Shown: positions 1 through 10,798, numbered from the stretch's first letter. The stretch is 32,622 bases of DNA from Symploca sp. SIO2E6 (GCA_010672425.1 JAAHGR010000016.1:20410-53031), one strand, 5' to 3'. Numbers and translations: made by a program. The notes: generated by a model from the sequence alone, not told the origin.

Positions 1-9
1 AGATGCTGG

Positions 10-142
10 TGGCGAACTTAACAATTGGAAACATTTGCGATGGGACAAAGGTTTTTTGAGTCCCCAACCCCCAATTTGAGGGGGAATTCTGACTCAAAGT
101 TCTCCAGATTGACCTCTGTGTAAAGCAATATTAAGTTCGCCA
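10..142. repeat. Short inverted-repeat-bounded intergenic element (MITE-like)
   Basis: Arms TGGCGAACTTAA (10-21) and TTAAGTTCGCCA (131-142) are perfect reverse complements, 12 bp; no ORF inside. Confidence 0.5.
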
Positions 143-189
143 GCGGTATCTTATTAAGGGGGATGCGAGGGGGATCTCAAAAGATTAAG

Positions 190-1914
190 CTAACACCTAA
201 CACCTAATTCCGGTAGTTGAAACTCCTGTAACACCGTTAATCCCTTGAGAAAGTTCCGGTCTTCACTAATATGAGGAAACTTCAGATAAGAATCTAACAT
301 GCCCTTCTCTAGTTGACGCTGACGCACCACGGCAAAACTTCCAGGACTCAGAATGCGGAGTCGAGGTGGTGGTACATCCTGTAAACGTACAGTTCCATAG
401 GGATTGTTGGTTTCTTTGAGCCAATGCTCAAAGCGCAGGAGAAAGGCTTGGGGATCACTGAGGGTTTGATGAGGCGCTAGCTCAATATTAACTAAGTAAT
501 GAGCCGGAAACTCGTGCTCAGATAAGGTGATACAAAAGTCTTCTAGGGATAAGTTGAATTCCTGCTGTAGGACTTGCATCACCTGAGTTGCATGAAATTC
601 TGTGGTTTTTTCGGTTGTCGAAGACAGTAATCCTCCTCGCCGATGGCGGAAAGCAATAATTGGTGCTTCTTCGTAAAAACCGAGGACTTCTACCACATCT
701 CCAATATCGTAACGGTAAAAACCACTATAGTTAGTGACTAAAATACGGTAGAACTTGCCGGTTTCGACTTCCGTGGGAAGTAAGGTTTTCGGTTGCTCTA
801 CTTCCCATTGGTCTTGGGGAATAAACTCATAAAAGCCACTCTCGATTGCCAGAATACCTCCTTCGTTATTGAGGCTGTGACAAATACCGAAATTGCCTTC
901 TGCCGTACCATACAGAGCCCCAAAAACCGGTGTATCCTCGAAGTAATCAGAGAAACGTTCCACATAAAAATCTGATGTACCTCCCAAGGCTGTAATAATT
1001 AGGGAGAGATCAGGCCAAGCAAGTTTGGGGGTCAGGCGTCCCTCCGCCTGGAGAATCCCTTGCAATTGAGCTGCACGAAAAGGATTAGCTACCCAGCGGC
1101 GTTCCAATTGTGTACGCATTTTGGGTTCTAGTTTGAGCCAAGAGGGGAGGGTTTCTGATTTTAAATCCTCAATTAAGTCTGGCGCATATTGTTCTAGATA
1201 ATTACAAGTCCGTAGCACCAGCATGGGAAAATTAGCGATTAATCCTCCTATTGAGGGATTACCCAGGGCAAAAAGTAAGCAAACATAATGACGGGATAAG
1301 CTATCCGCAATTTCTAAGGTTTCGTAGGGATTGACTAATAGTTGTTTGTAGAGCTGTTTACCTGAGCGCAGGCTGTGGACGGTAACCGGACCATAGTTAA
1401 TACCCCCTGAGGTAACTCCCTGCAAAACTGCCGAGTTGGTTAACAATAACTTACCCAATTGTAGCTTTCGAGATGGATCATGCTGATTTTGCGATCTCAA
1501 GGCTTCTAGGAGAAAACCAATAACCGTCATATTAGATTTTCCCAAGCTTTGTTGATATCTTTGGGTCACAGGCACCATTTTCTGTTTACCCATAGAACCA
1601 CTCGTCAGACTGATATATACCACAGGGTCAGGAGTCAGAATATTCTTTTCCCCTTGAGCAATGCGCTTAGTATAGGTTTCGTAACTACTGTAAGGTAGGA
1701 TCGGAATCTGACGGCAAAACTGATCGATTGTTTTGATGTCCCTTAGCCCAAATTTTCTCCCTAATTCTGTATTTTGATAAGCCTTTAACAGAGTCAGCAA
1801 AAACTGCTCTTGTACAGCCATCGTTTGGCGAGTTTGCCGAACAAAATTTGCTTTAGCGGGTTGAGCAATAGCCTTAAGAAATACCGGTAACCAGAAGTTT
1901 TTCATTCTTAACAA
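190..1914 (-). CDS. GH3 auxin-responsive promoter family protein (acyl-adenylate/amido synthetase fold)
   Basis: 574 aa ORF; motifs such as YISLTSGSMGKQKMVPVT, FGALYGTAEGNFGI and YRYDIGDVVEVLGFYEEAPIIAFRHRRGG are GH3-like. Confidence 0.85.
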   Translation of the reverse strand: MLRMKNFWLPVFLKAIAQPAKANFVRQTRQTMAVQEQFLLTLLKAYQNTELGRKFGLRDIKTIDQFCRQIPILPYSSYETYTKRIAQGEKNILTPDPVVYISLTSGSMGKQKMVPVTQRYQQSLGKSNMTVIGFLLEALRSQNQHDPSRKLQLGKLLLTNSAVLQGVTSGGINYGPVTVHSLRSGKQLYKQLLVNPYETLEIADSLSRHYVCLLFALGNPSIGGLIANFPMLVLRTCNYLEQYAPDLIEDLKSETLPSWLKLEPKMRTQLERRWVANPFRAAQLQGILQAEGRLTPKLAWPDLSLIITALGGTSDFYVERFSDYFEDTPVFGALYGTAEGNFGICHSLNNEGGILAIESGFYEFIPQDQWEVEQPKTLLPTEVETGKFYRILVTNYSGFYRYDIGDVVEVLGFYEEAPIIAFRHRRGGLLSSTTEKTTEFHATQVMQVLQQEFNLSLEDFCITLSEHEFPAHYLVNIELAPHQTLSDPQAFLLRFEHWLKETNNPYGTVRLQDVPPPRLRILSPGSFAVVRQRQLEKGMLDSYLKFPHISEDRNFLKGLTVLQEFQLPELGVRC

Positions 1915-2005
1915 AAAAAGGGAACAGGAAATGGGCTGTCAAAACCAAAGTAATTTGATAGCATAAGATATCGCCTTTGGTCAAGAGCTAGTAATTAGGG
2001 TTTGG

Positions 2006-2050
2006 GAGTAATGAGTAATGAGTAATGAGTAATGAGTAATGAGTAATGAG
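2006..2050. repeat. STRR heptamer (GAGTAAT)6
   Basis: Six tandem 7-bp units plus a partial; followed by palindrome TTGGACTTCAGTCCAA. Confidence 0.95.
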
Positions 2051-2235
2051 CAGTAGTTGGACTTCAGTCCAAAAAAAAGAAGACAAGTCAGCTTCCCTTG
2101 GAGCCTTGGAACCTTCTGCTTTAGAGCCTTAGAGCCTTCTTTCTCCAGAGCACTATTAACAATAGACAAAAAAGCAGATACTATAAATTCTACCGCCTTC
2201 GGCAGTCTTATAACCTCTGCTTTCCCCTGAAGATC

Positions 2236-3588
2236 ATGTCCTCTTCTACAAACGGTCCCTATCAGAGTAGATTATTCAATTTTCTTAACCGGCAATCTCT
2301 TCGATTGACAGATCAAACGAGTCTAGCGCTACGGAATCTGAAAGTTGCCGCTGTTTGGGGAGTGCAAATCCTGCTTTATCCGTTCTACCTACTAACTCAA
2401 GCTAGTCTAACAGTAGCACACCAACTCTCATCACAAGCCGATATTGAAGAGACGCGGAGACGCGGGGATGGGGAGATACGGAGACGCGGGGAGAAGGAAG
2501 ACAAGGAAGACAAGGAGACAAGAAAGATATTCCCCATTCCCCATTCCCAAACGACAAACAACAAACAACCAACAACAAACAACCAACAACAAACAACTCT
2601 GCCATTGGCTCCCCGCCCACTCATTGGCCTAATTCAACCTCATTTGTTGCCACCAGCAAGACTTTTCTGGCGGTTAATGGCATGGATACAAACTAGTCCT
2701 GTTGCGATCGCGGCGAATCTTTTTGAAGAATCGAAGCTCTCTTGTAGTGTGACTATTTTACCTGAGCAAGCTCAACTTCCTCAAGTCCAGTTCCCAGGAA
2801 ATTCTCAGCTACCCAAAGCGCTAGCTTTCCTTGACCACACAACTGCTGAACTAGAAGCTCACCAGTTAGTACCACCTACAGAAGTAGCAATCATACTACG
2901 GGAGAGTAGTTCCCAACTGTTCCACAAGCTACAAAAGCAATTGAGAACACTAGAGGATTCCACCGCATCTCCTGAAGAACCTCAAACTCTCAAAGCTAGG
3001 ATTCAAGCTTTAATTTACGCTGCTTTAGAATACTTTTTTGGTAAAAGTGGCTCTCACTTACCTTGGACAATCACTCTACAGCAACTGTCAACCTCTGCTA
3101 ATCCCTCAGGAGATCCTACCACTTCCCTACCTCCAGTTGGAAAGTCTCCAAACCCAGTATTACCAGATACTGTTGCACCCAACCCCTGGCTCACCTTAGA
3201 AGATTTATTTTGCAATAAGGCAGAACCCACCCCCTCCCAGGAGGAACCCACCCCTAACCCCTCCCAGGAGGAACCCACCCCTAACCCCTCCCAGGAGGGG
3301 GACTGGAGGTTCCAAGGGAAGGAAGAAGGTTGCAAGGTAGAAAGCAGTCCCAGTGGCAAAAATTTACCACCAGGTGATGAAAGTAGATTCTTCCTTGCTT
3401 CCTACTCACGAGTAACAGACAATAATCTAGAACCAGCAGTAGATTGGATTGATACAGATGCATCTTCCACGGGATACGTCAAGCATCCCTTGGAACAAAT
3501 ATTAGACTGGGTAGACTCTACCATGTTAAAATTTGAGGAGTTTGCTCTCAAAATTTGGCGCTGGTTGTGGCAGCGAGGAGATGGTTAG
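2236..3588 (+). CDS. Hypothetical protein with repeat-derived low-complexity insertions
   Basis: 450 aa ORF; complex N-terminus and a C-terminus (HPLEQILDWVDSTMLKFEEFALKIWRWLWQRG) around repeat-encoded segments. Confidence 0.7.
   Translation: MSSSTNGPYQSRLFNFLNRQSLRLTDQTSLALRNLKVAAVWGVQILLYPFYLLTQASLTVAHQLSSQADIEETRRRGDGEIRRRGEKEDKEDKETRKIFPIPHSQTTNNKQPTTNNQQQTTLPLAPRPLIGLIQPHLLPPARLFWRLMAWIQTSPVAIAANLFEESKLSCSVTILPEQAQLPQVQFPGNSQLPKALAFLDHTTAELEAHQLVPPTEVAIILRESSSQLFHKLQKQLRTLEDSTASPEEPQTLKARIQALIYAALEYFFGKSGSHLPWTITLQQLSTSANPSGDPTTSLPPVGKSPNPVLPDTVAPNPWLTLEDLFCNKAEPTPSQEEPTPNPSQEEPTPNPSQEGDWRFQGKEEGCKVESSPSGKNLPPGDESRFFLASYSRVTDNNLEPAVDWIDTDASSTGYVKHPLEQILDWVDSTMLKFEEFALKIWRWLWQRGDG
3226..3300 (+). 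repeat. Intragenic 27-bp tandem repeat encoding EEPTPNPSQ
   Basis: CCCAGGAGGAACCCACCCCTAACCCCT repeated in frame, giving (EEPTPNPSQ)n. Confidence 0.85.
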
Positions 3589-3726
3589 CCAGGGTTTTGA
3601 AGTAATCAATAGGGTTTGAGAGGATAAGCAACAAGTAATAAGTAATATCATGTCCGCCTAATCGTTTACGATAAAAACTTCTCCGCGTCCCCGCAGTACT
3701 AATTCACAATTTAAATGCATGACAGC

Positions 3727-4962
3727 TTAACTATCGGGAGCCATAATTTCTCCCAGATTATCTTGCTTGGTAGAGAATTTGTGTACCATAATGTGTCGGT
3801 AAGTTTCACCGGGAAGCAAGATAACCGAAGGAAAATTAGGCTGATTGACTGAATCGGGGAAATGTTGTGTCTCTAGGCATAAACCTTGATGATTTTGATA
3901 GACAACATCTCCTTTTCCTTTGATTTCCCGCTGACCAAAATTTCCTGAATAAAACTGCATTCCTGGCTGATTAGTGTAGAGTTCCATGACTCTACCAGAT
4001 TGGGGTTCGTACACAGTAGCAGCCAGTTTCAGCTTGTCCGATTCCTCCTTCAGGACATAATTGAGATCGTAGCCTCCTGGATAGTTTTGCTTCAAACTGT
4101 TTCTCAGCTGCTTTATTCCCTCCCCAATCAACCGAGGTTGGCTGAAGTCGTAGGGTGTATCTTTAACTGATTTAATCTCTCCTGTAGGTATAACCTGTTT
4201 ATTGGTAGGTGTATAACTATCAGCATTGATGGTTAAATATTGTCCTAGGATATTTCCAGAAGCATGACCAGCCAAGTTCCAATAAGAGTGGTTAACGAGG
4301 TTAACAGGGGTAGGCTGATCCGTTGTAGCAGTCATTTCCAGCTTCAACTCGTTGTTGTTAGTCAGGGTGTAAATAGCTGTTAGTGTTAAATTACCTGGAT
4401 AACCTTCTTCGCCATCGACACTGAGATAGGTTAGTTTCAATCCCACTCCCTCAGCGCTGTTTATCTGTTCAGTCTCCCAAACCACTTTGTCAAAACCGTG
4501 GTTACCACCATGTATGTGATGGGGACTCGCATTAGCAGCTAGATTATACTGTTGACCATCCAGAGTAAACTTAGCATTTTTAATCCGGTTAGCGACCCGA
4601 CCAACAATTGCACCAAAATAGTAGTGATTAGCTATAAAATAATCTTTTGGACTGTCAAATCCCAGGACTACATCCTCCAGCTTACCGCTGTTGTCAGGTA
4701 AGTGTAATTCAGCAAGAATCGCGCCGTAGTTGGTTATCTTCGCGATTAAACCATTGTTATTAGTTAAGGTATAGAGATAAACTTGTTGACCGTCTTCAGT
4801 CTGACCGAATTCCATCTTCGTGAAGCTGCTGTTTGCTTTGGTCTGAGCGTTATTTGTCGTGGCGTAGGATGGCTCAAAGTTAAATCCCCTGTAGGAGTAT
4901 GTGTTTACTACCAGTAAACTGATTCCCATCACGGTAACAACTGTGAGTAATTTTCTTAACAT
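3727..4962 (-). CDS. Aldose 1-epimerase (galactose mutarotase), predicted secreted or membrane-anchored
   Basis: 411 aa; GAIVGRVANRI, HIHGGNHGFDKVVWE, VNLVNHSYWNLAGH motifs; N-terminal hydrophobic signal-like segment. Confidence 0.92.
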   Translation of the reverse strand: MLRKLLTVVTVMGISLLVVNTYSYRGFNFEPSYATTNNAQTKANSSFTKMEFGQTEDGQQVYLYTLTNNNGLIAKITNYGAILAELHLPDNSGKLEDVVLGFDSPKDYFIANHYYFGAIVGRVANRIKNAKFTLDGQQYNLAANASPHHIHGGNHGFDKVVWETEQINSAEGVGLKLTYLSVDGEEGYPGNLTLTAIYTLTNNNELKLEMTATTDQPTPVNLVNHSYWNLAGHASGNILGQYLTINADSYTPTNKQVIPTGEIKSVKDTPYDFSQPRLIGEGIKQLRNSLKQNYPGGYDLNYVLKEESDKLKLAATVYEPQSGRVMELYTNQPGMQFYSGNFGQREIKGKGDVVYQNHQGLCLETQHFPDSVNQPNFPSVILLPGETYRHIMVHKFSTKQDNLGEIMAPDS

Positions 4963-5071
4963 TGTTGATAATTCAGAGTTTATAGGGTAAATACCCCAGA
5001 AGCGATCGCTAAAATTACTTTATATATACGCGCACACCTTTACCCATTATAAATAATAGCAAAAAAAACGT

Positions 5072-5106
5072 CACCTAACACCTAACACCTAACACCTAAC
5101 ACCTAA
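5072..5106. repeat. STRR heptamer (CACCTAA)5
   Basis: Five perfect 7-bp units; overlaps the last codons and stop of the response regulator. Confidence 0.95.
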
Positions 5107-5458
5107 TTTGATTGATGGTATCGACTAGAGCTTGAGGATGACAAATCTTAGGGAGGTAGGCATCAGCACCTCCGGCAGTTCCCCAGTAAGAGGTAAATTC
5201 TCTTTCTTGTGCAGAGTACATTACCACAGGTAGCTTCTGAGTTTGTTCATTCTCCCTGAGGCGCTGACAAACTTCAGTACCATTCATACGAGGCATAATG
5301 ATGTCCAGAATTACTAATTCAGGGTGGTTTTTCTGGACCTGTTCTAGAGCTTCGACACCATCGCTAGCAAAAATCGCTTTTAGTCCCATCCTGTTGAGGA
5401 TTTTCGAGACGATCAGCTGCTGCGTCCGGTCATCATCTACTACCAATACTTCAGCCAT
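5096..5458 (-). CDS. Response regulator receiver-domain protein (single domain)
   Basis: 120 aa; EVLVVDDDRTQQLI, LVILDIIMPRMNG, VVMYSAQ receiver motifs. Confidence 0.92.
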   Translation of the reverse strand: MAEVLVVDDDRTQQLIVSKILNRMGLKAIFASDGVEALEQVQKNHPELVILDIIMPRMNGTEVCQRLRENEQTQKLPVVMYSAQEREFTSYWGTAGGADAYLPKICHPQALVDTINQIRC

Positions 5459-5606
5459 TGCTCATCACCGTTTGCGATCTCTATCACCTATTGAAAGTGA
5501 TCCAACCAAAAATTTGTATAAAATTTAGATGAATCTAGATAAAGAGTTTGTAAAGAACAGATTACAATAGGGAACTAGGGAGTGTGGGAAAAGTAGCGGA
5601 TTCCCT

Positions 5607-5634
5607 ATTCCCCATTCCCCATTCCCCATTCCCC
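5607..5634. repeat. STRR heptamer (ATTCCCC)4
   Basis: Four 7-bp units ending 6 nt before the ATG of the amidase. Confidence 0.95.
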
Positions 5635-5640
5635 AAACCA

Positions 5641-7047
5641 ATGAACAAAATTGACTTAGCCTTTACCTCTGCTCTAGAACAAGCACAATTGATCCGTAGT
5701 AAACAAATATCACCTTTGGAGTTGACACAACTTTACCTAGAGCGTATCCAAAGGTTAGATTCCCGATTAGGCAGCTTCTTTACCGTTGCCACCCAAACAG
5801 CTTTAGCAGATGCTAAAGCCAAAACCGAGCAGCTCAATCAAACTCAAGATACTGCTGAATTACCCCCATTTTTTGGTGTGCCCACAGCAATCAAAGATCT
5901 CAATGCCGTGGCAGGAATGCCTCTTAGTTACGGTGTACCTTTCCAAAAAAACAATATTCCTAACTACGATGATGGAGTAGTTACCCGCATCAAGCAGGCT
6001 GGATTCATTCTACTAGGCAAAACTGCTACCTCAGAACTAGGTTCCCTACCTTATACCGAACCTCTAGGCTTTCCTCCCACACGAAATCCCTGGAACCTCA
6101 ACTATACTTCAGGGGGTTCTAGTGGTGGTGCTGCTGCCGCAGTAGCAGCTGGCTTGTGTTCTGTGGCTCCAAGCTCTGATGGGGGTGGTTCATTACGAGG
6201 TCCAGCTTTCTGCTGTGGCTTAGTAGGTATTAAACCAGCACGAGGGCGTATTTCCTATGCCCCAGTAGGGGATTATCAAAATGGAATTGCGACTAATGGA
6301 ACTTTAGCTCGTACCGTTGCTGATGCTGCAGCCCTTTTGGATGTGATGTCTGGTTATATTACTGGTGACCCCTACTGGTTACCCGACCCACAAATCTCGT
6401 TTCTCGATTCTACTCGCCAAGCTCTCTCTCAATTAAGGATTGCTTTTTCTACTACCATGCCCATAGTTGGAGAAGCAGCAGAAATCTGTGGACAATCCGT
6501 TAAGCAAACAGTACAACATTTAGAAGAAATGGGTCATATTATTGAACCAGGTTGTCCTGATTTCAGCGGCTTAAGGGAACCATTTATCAAAGTTTGGCAA
6601 GCAGGTGTAGCAGCAAGTGGTATTCCTCCAGAAGCATTGAGTCCGATGAATCGCTGGATCGCTAGTCAGGTGGGTTCTGCTGGGGAATACTTGCAGGCAG
6701 TTAGACAAATGCAATTAGTTGCCCGACAGATTGTCGCATTTTTCGATACTTTTGATGTCCTGGTGCTGCCAACTTACATGCACCCGACGATTCGTGTTGG
6801 TGAGTGGGCGGATCTAAGTCCGGAAGAGACACTACAGAAAATCATTGCCTGGATTGCTCCCTGTCCCCCCTTTAATGTTGCTGGCTTGCCTGCTATTGCT
6901 CTTCCTGCTGGTTTTGACTCCAATGGTTTACCCCTAGGAATTCAACTAGTGGGACGTCCCGCTGCTGAAGCAACTCTGATTGCTCTAGCTGCTCAATTGG
7001 AAACAGTACAACCTTGGAGTCAACATCGTCCTGCTTTTGTTGGATAA
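5641..7047 (+). CDS. Amidase (amidase signature family)
   Basis: [48 protein letters not shown] motif; start set at ATG 5641 because the 5584 start reads through the STRR. Confidence 0.93.
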   Translation: MNKIDLAFTSALEQAQLIRSKQISPLELTQLYLERIQRLDSRLGSFFTVATQTALADAKAKTEQLNQTQDTAELPPFFGVPTAIKDLNAVAGMPLSYGVPFQKNNIPNYDDGVVTRIKQAGFILLGKTATSELGSLPYTEPLGFPPTRNPWNLNYTSGGSSGGAAAAVAAGLCSVAPSSDGGGSLRGPAFCCGLVGIKPARGRISYAPVGDYQNGIATNGTLARTVADAAALLDVMSGYITGDPYWLPDPQISFLDSTRQALSQLRIAFSTTMPIVGEAAEICGQSVKQTVQHLEEMGHIIEPGCPDFSGLREPFIKVWQAGVAASGIPPEALSPMNRWIASQVGSAGEYLQAVRQMQLVARQIVAFFDTFDVLVLPTYMHPTIRVGEWADLSPEETLQKIIAWIAPCPPFNVAGLPAIALPAGFDSNGLPLGIQLVGRPAAEATLIALAAQLETVQPWSQHRPAFVG

Positions 7048-7092
7048 AGAGCGTCTAAGGGAATTTCATAATTGAAATTCTCAATTCCCAAA

Positions 7093-9030
7093 CTACTCCA
7101 CCGTCACAGACTTAGCCAAATTCCTTGGCTGATCAACATCTAAACCTCGCCTTGCAGCAATATGATAGGCTAAAATCTGTAGAGGAATTACAGCCAGAAT
7201 TGGTGAAAGTAATTCCTCCACTGTGGGAACTGCTAACAAATCATCAAAGGTTTCCGCTGCCTCTTGGTTATTCATCGGTGTTACCCCAATTAAACGGGCA
7301 TCCCGTGCCTTAGCTTCCTGGGCATTGGAGAGTACCTTCTCATAGACACAACCAGGCATCGCGATCGCGACCACTGGTACTTTAGCATCTAACAAGGCGA
7401 TCGGACCATGCTTCATTTCTCCTGCGGGGTAGCCTTCCGCGTGAATATAGCTGACTTCCTTGAGTTTAAGTGCTCCTTCCAAGGCAATGGGAAAGTTAAT
7501 CCCCCTACCTAAAAAGATAAAGTCTTGAGTTTCGGTAAACTCATGGGCTAATTCTTCAATATGGAGATCCTGTTTTTCTAATACTTGCTCAATTTCTGTT
7601 GGTAGTTGCCGCAAGCCAGCGATGATTTCCTGAATACGTGAGCTTGTCAAGGTTTGACGCCGAGCTGCCAATTCCAGCGCCAAGCAGTAAAATACGATCA
7701 ACTGGGTGACAAAGGTTTTAGTCGCAGCAACACCAACTTCAATACCTGCATGAGTTTCAATAACTTGAGATACCATTTGACCAAGGGTACTTTCTGGTCG
7801 ATTGGTAATCCCTAGGAGTCGTGGCTGATATTCAGGCTCCAAGCCTTCTCGACGGCGCTGTTCCATATCCAAAGCTGCCAGAGTATCAGCAGTTTCCCCA
7901 GATTGAGTAACCCCAATCGTTAGGGTATTTTTTGTCAGCGGTGCTGGTGCATAGCGAAACTCCGAAGCATACTGCACCATTGTGGGCATACCAGCTAATT
8001 GCTCTAACAGATATTTTCCTACCAAACTAGCGTGCCAGCTAGTACCACAGGCAAGAATCTGAATGTGTTCTAGGTTTTCGTAGAGGGAGTCTGGTATACC
8101 TAACTGAATTGGTGATTGGTGAATTGGCTTCTGGGAACTAGCAACTTCTTGCTCCTCCTCTCCTGCAAGGGGATGCCAATTACTGTTGATATATGTATCC
8201 AAACAAGTCCTTACCACTCCTGGTTGCTCGTAAATTTCCTTAAGCATGAAATGTCGGAATCCCTGTTTTTCAACTTGTCCAGGAGTAAAGCTGAGAGCAC
8301 GGGGCATCTTTTTGAGGCGAGAGCCTTCAAAGTTGTAGACTTCAACACCTAAAGGTGTTAGTCGTGAGAGTTCGCCATTTTCCAGAGATAAAACTGCACT
8401 GGTATGGGGCACTAAAGCTGGGGTATCAGAAGCACAGAAAAATTCTCCTTGACCAAAACCAATGGTTAAGGGAGCCTGTTGCCTGACTACAATTAGTTCA
8501 TCAGTATAGTCAGCACAAACTACGGCAAGGGCAAATGCTCCCTTTAGCCGATTTACCGTCTGTCGCACTGCTTCTAATAGGGGTGTATCGTGTTGGCAGT
8601 CGGGAGTGGGTGAATTGGGTAGATATTCAGCAATAAGGTGAGGAATTACTTCTGTATCTGTCTCCGAGAGGAATTCATGTCCTCGCTGCTTCAACTCCTC
8701 CCGCAACTCCCGATAGTTTTCAACAATTCCATTCTGCACTACTGCCACTCGCCGTGCTGAGTCCATGTGGGGGTGAGCATTGTATTCTTCTGGTTTGCCG
8801 TGGGTTGCCCAACGGGTATGTCCAATGCCAATTTGTGCTGGATTTTCTATAGCATCAAGCTTTTCCCGTAAATTGTGGAGTTTGCCCTTTGCCCGAACAC
8901 AATGGATTTTTCCTTCCCAAACAGTAGCGACTCCAGCAGAATCATAACCCCGGTACTCTAGTTTCTCCAACCCGGAGATTAAAATCTCTGTAGCCGCTTG
9001 GGGACCAATATAACCAACAATTCCACACAT
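7093..9030 (-). CDS. glmS: Glutamine-fructose-6-phosphate aminotransferase (isomerizing)
   Basis: 645 aa; MCGIVGYIG N-terminal nucleophile, SQSGETADT SIS domain, C-terminal LAKSVTVE. Confidence 0.98.
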   Translation of the reverse strand: MCGIVGYIGPQAATEILISGLEKLEYRGYDSAGVATVWEGKIHCVRAKGKLHNLREKLDAIENPAQIGIGHTRWATHGKPEEYNAHPHMDSARRVAVVQNGIVENYRELREELKQRGHEFLSETDTEVIPHLIAEYLPNSPTPDCQHDTPLLEAVRQTVNRLKGAFALAVVCADYTDELIVVRQQAPLTIGFGQGEFFCASDTPALVPHTSAVLSLENGELSRLTPLGVEVYNFEGSRLKKMPRALSFTPGQVEKQGFRHFMLKEIYEQPGVVRTCLDTYINSNWHPLAGEEEQEVASSQKPIHQSPIQLGIPDSLYENLEHIQILACGTSWHASLVGKYLLEQLAGMPTMVQYASEFRYAPAPLTKNTLTIGVTQSGETADTLAALDMEQRRREGLEPEYQPRLLGITNRPESTLGQMVSQVIETHAGIEVGVAATKTFVTQLIVFYCLALELAARRQTLTSSRIQEIIAGLRQLPTEIEQVLEKQDLHIEELAHEFTETQDFIFLGRGINFPIALEGALKLKEVSYIHAEGYPAGEMKHGPIALLDAKVPVVAIAMPGCVYEKVLSNAQEAKARDARLIGVTPMNNQEAAETFDDLLAVPTVEELLSPILAVIPLQILAYHIAARRGLDVDQPRNLAKSVTVE

Positions 9031-9031
9031 G

Positions 9032-9073
9032 TTTTAGATTTTAGATTTTAGATTTTAGATTTTAGATTTTAGA
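9032..9073. repeat. STRR heptamer (TTTTAGA)6
   Basis: Six perfect 7-bp units; 1 nt upstream of the glmS ATG. Confidence 0.97.
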
Positions 9074-9254
9074 TTGAATTGATACAAGCCTAAGTTTAGC
9101 CAAGAAACGTTGAGTGTTGACTGCTCCGTATTCCCAATTCCCACTTCCCCATTCCCTACTTACAGAAAAGAGGGGGCAAATCGCTCCCTCTGTTACCTAC
9201 CTCTCAAGGCATTGCTCAGTGTGCTAGCCTTGAACCATCAATGGTACAAATGTT

Positions 9255-9530
<276 letters not shown>

Positions 9531-9635
9531 CTATGGTAAGTGAAACTTTGATGATCAAGGCTTAGTTTACCGCAGGGCTTCCATCCTCTTAAGCAAAAGG
9601 CCACATAACTTTAAATTCTGTAATGTCAATCGGGA

Positions 9636-9670
9636 GGCTGCAAGGCTGCAAGGCTGCAAGGCTGCAAGGC
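9636..9670. repeat. STRR octamer (GGCTGCAA)4
   Basis: Four perfect 8-bp units, followed by AGAAGACTTCT palindrome and CCCCATT-type repeats. Confidence 0.95.
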
Positions 9671-9715
9671 AGAAGACTTCTCTCAATTCTCAATTCCCCA
9701 TTCCCCATTCCCTAC

Positions 9716-10438
9716 TTAACAACTACCCAATAACCGTCGCCGCACACCTTCAGCAATCTTTTGTCCCAAATATTCTGGAATCAAGCTTTCGTTAGGTCCT
9801 AACAAGTACAAAATTATTCTGGTTCGTCCGCGCCACACCAACAGGTTGGCATTGACTACCAGTAAATCTTCTTGCCAGATAGCCGACATCACTTTGTAGA
9901 ATAGACCAGGTTGATTGTCTGCCTCAATCAATAATGCTGGTAGATGGAAAACTGGATCCACATAGAATTCTGTTTCTACCTGTTCTAGACCAGCATCAAG
10001 GTTAAATTCTACAGCCAACATTTCTTCGACTTCAAAGCTTCCTGCTAAAGCTTCTTGAATAGCACGGCAGACATTTTCCGCTGTTTGCTCCGTCAAAGCT
10101 TTACTGCCACGAGACACAACTAGTTTGATAAATACCAGCATTGGTGTCTTGATTTGACCATAGAGGCTCAGGCTATGGATAGTCAGTCCATAGGCAGCTA
10201 GGACACCAAAAATGTCGCTCAGGAGAAAAGACTGATTGCGGTAAGCAAAATGCAGTGCACTTTTGGAGCCTTCCGATTTAATTTCAATTACTGCACGTTT
10301 AGTTTTGTAAAGTCGGTAGGCAAGCCTAAGATTTTGCAATTGTATCTCACTATTGACAAATTGCTCATAAAACTGAGGGAAGGCTCGATTGAAGCGCTTC
10401 AGAAGTTCTCGTGTGGATGATTTCAAACCCGCAGTCAT
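9716..10438 (-). CDS. ACT-domain-containing protein
   Basis: 240 aa; ADNQPGLFYKVMSAIWQEDLLVVNANLLVWRGRTRIILYL resembles the ACT domains of GlnD/ACR proteins. Confidence 0.75.
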   Translation of the reverse strand: MTAGLKSSTRELLKRFNRAFPQFYEQFVNSEIQLQNLRLAYRLYKTKRAVIEIKSEGSKSALHFAYRNQSFLLSDIFGVLAAYGLTIHSLSLYGQIKTPMLVFIKLVVSRGSKALTEQTAENVCRAIQEALAGSFEVEEMLAVEFNLDAGLEQVETEFYVDPVFHLPALLIEADNQPGLFYKVMSAIWQEDLLVVNANLLVWRGRTRIILYLLGPNESLIPEYLGQKIAEGVRRRLLGSC

Positions 10439-10587
10439 AAGTAGGGGTGGTACGCTTCTTTGATTCTCACCAAGCTAAGCTTGATGACCAGACGCTTTTA
10501 GGTATCATTTTGATACTCTCCCCATCCTAATCTATGCAATGGATATTAAGTTACCTGTGATCGTAACACATCCACAATAGTCTTGAC

Positions 10588-10619
10588 ATTATACCATAAC
10601 ATCTTTATTATGCTATAAT
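10588..10619 (+). promoter_or_regulatory. Candidate extended -10 promoter overlapping a dyad
   Basis: TGC-TATAAT at 10611-10619; dyad ATTATACCATAA / TTATGCTATAAT (11 of 12 symmetric). Confidence 0.45.
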
Positions 10620-10798
10620 AAAATTCAGTTAATCTTCAAAGGGTCTCTAAGAAGATTGAATCAGTATTCTAGGACTATGTCACAATAAACTGCTATTATT
10701 AAATCTGGTCTCAATCAAGCAGTGAGTCTTATCCGTTAGGAAAGGCAGTCTGCCCAATTTTAGGGACACAATTAGAACAATGCCACAGCCACATCTGC

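Noticed and set aside
2397-2632. Overlapping ORFs on both strands inside CDS 2236-3588
   Set aside because: Low-complexity repeat translations opposite or overlapping a longer coherent ORF
7125-8352. Short + strand ORFs antisense to glmS
   Set aside because: Antisense to a strongly supported conserved gene; no domain similarity
10583-10619. TTGACA...TATAAT as a canonical sigma-70 promoter
   Set aside because: Spacer is 25 nt, too long; only the extended -10 is retained as a candidate
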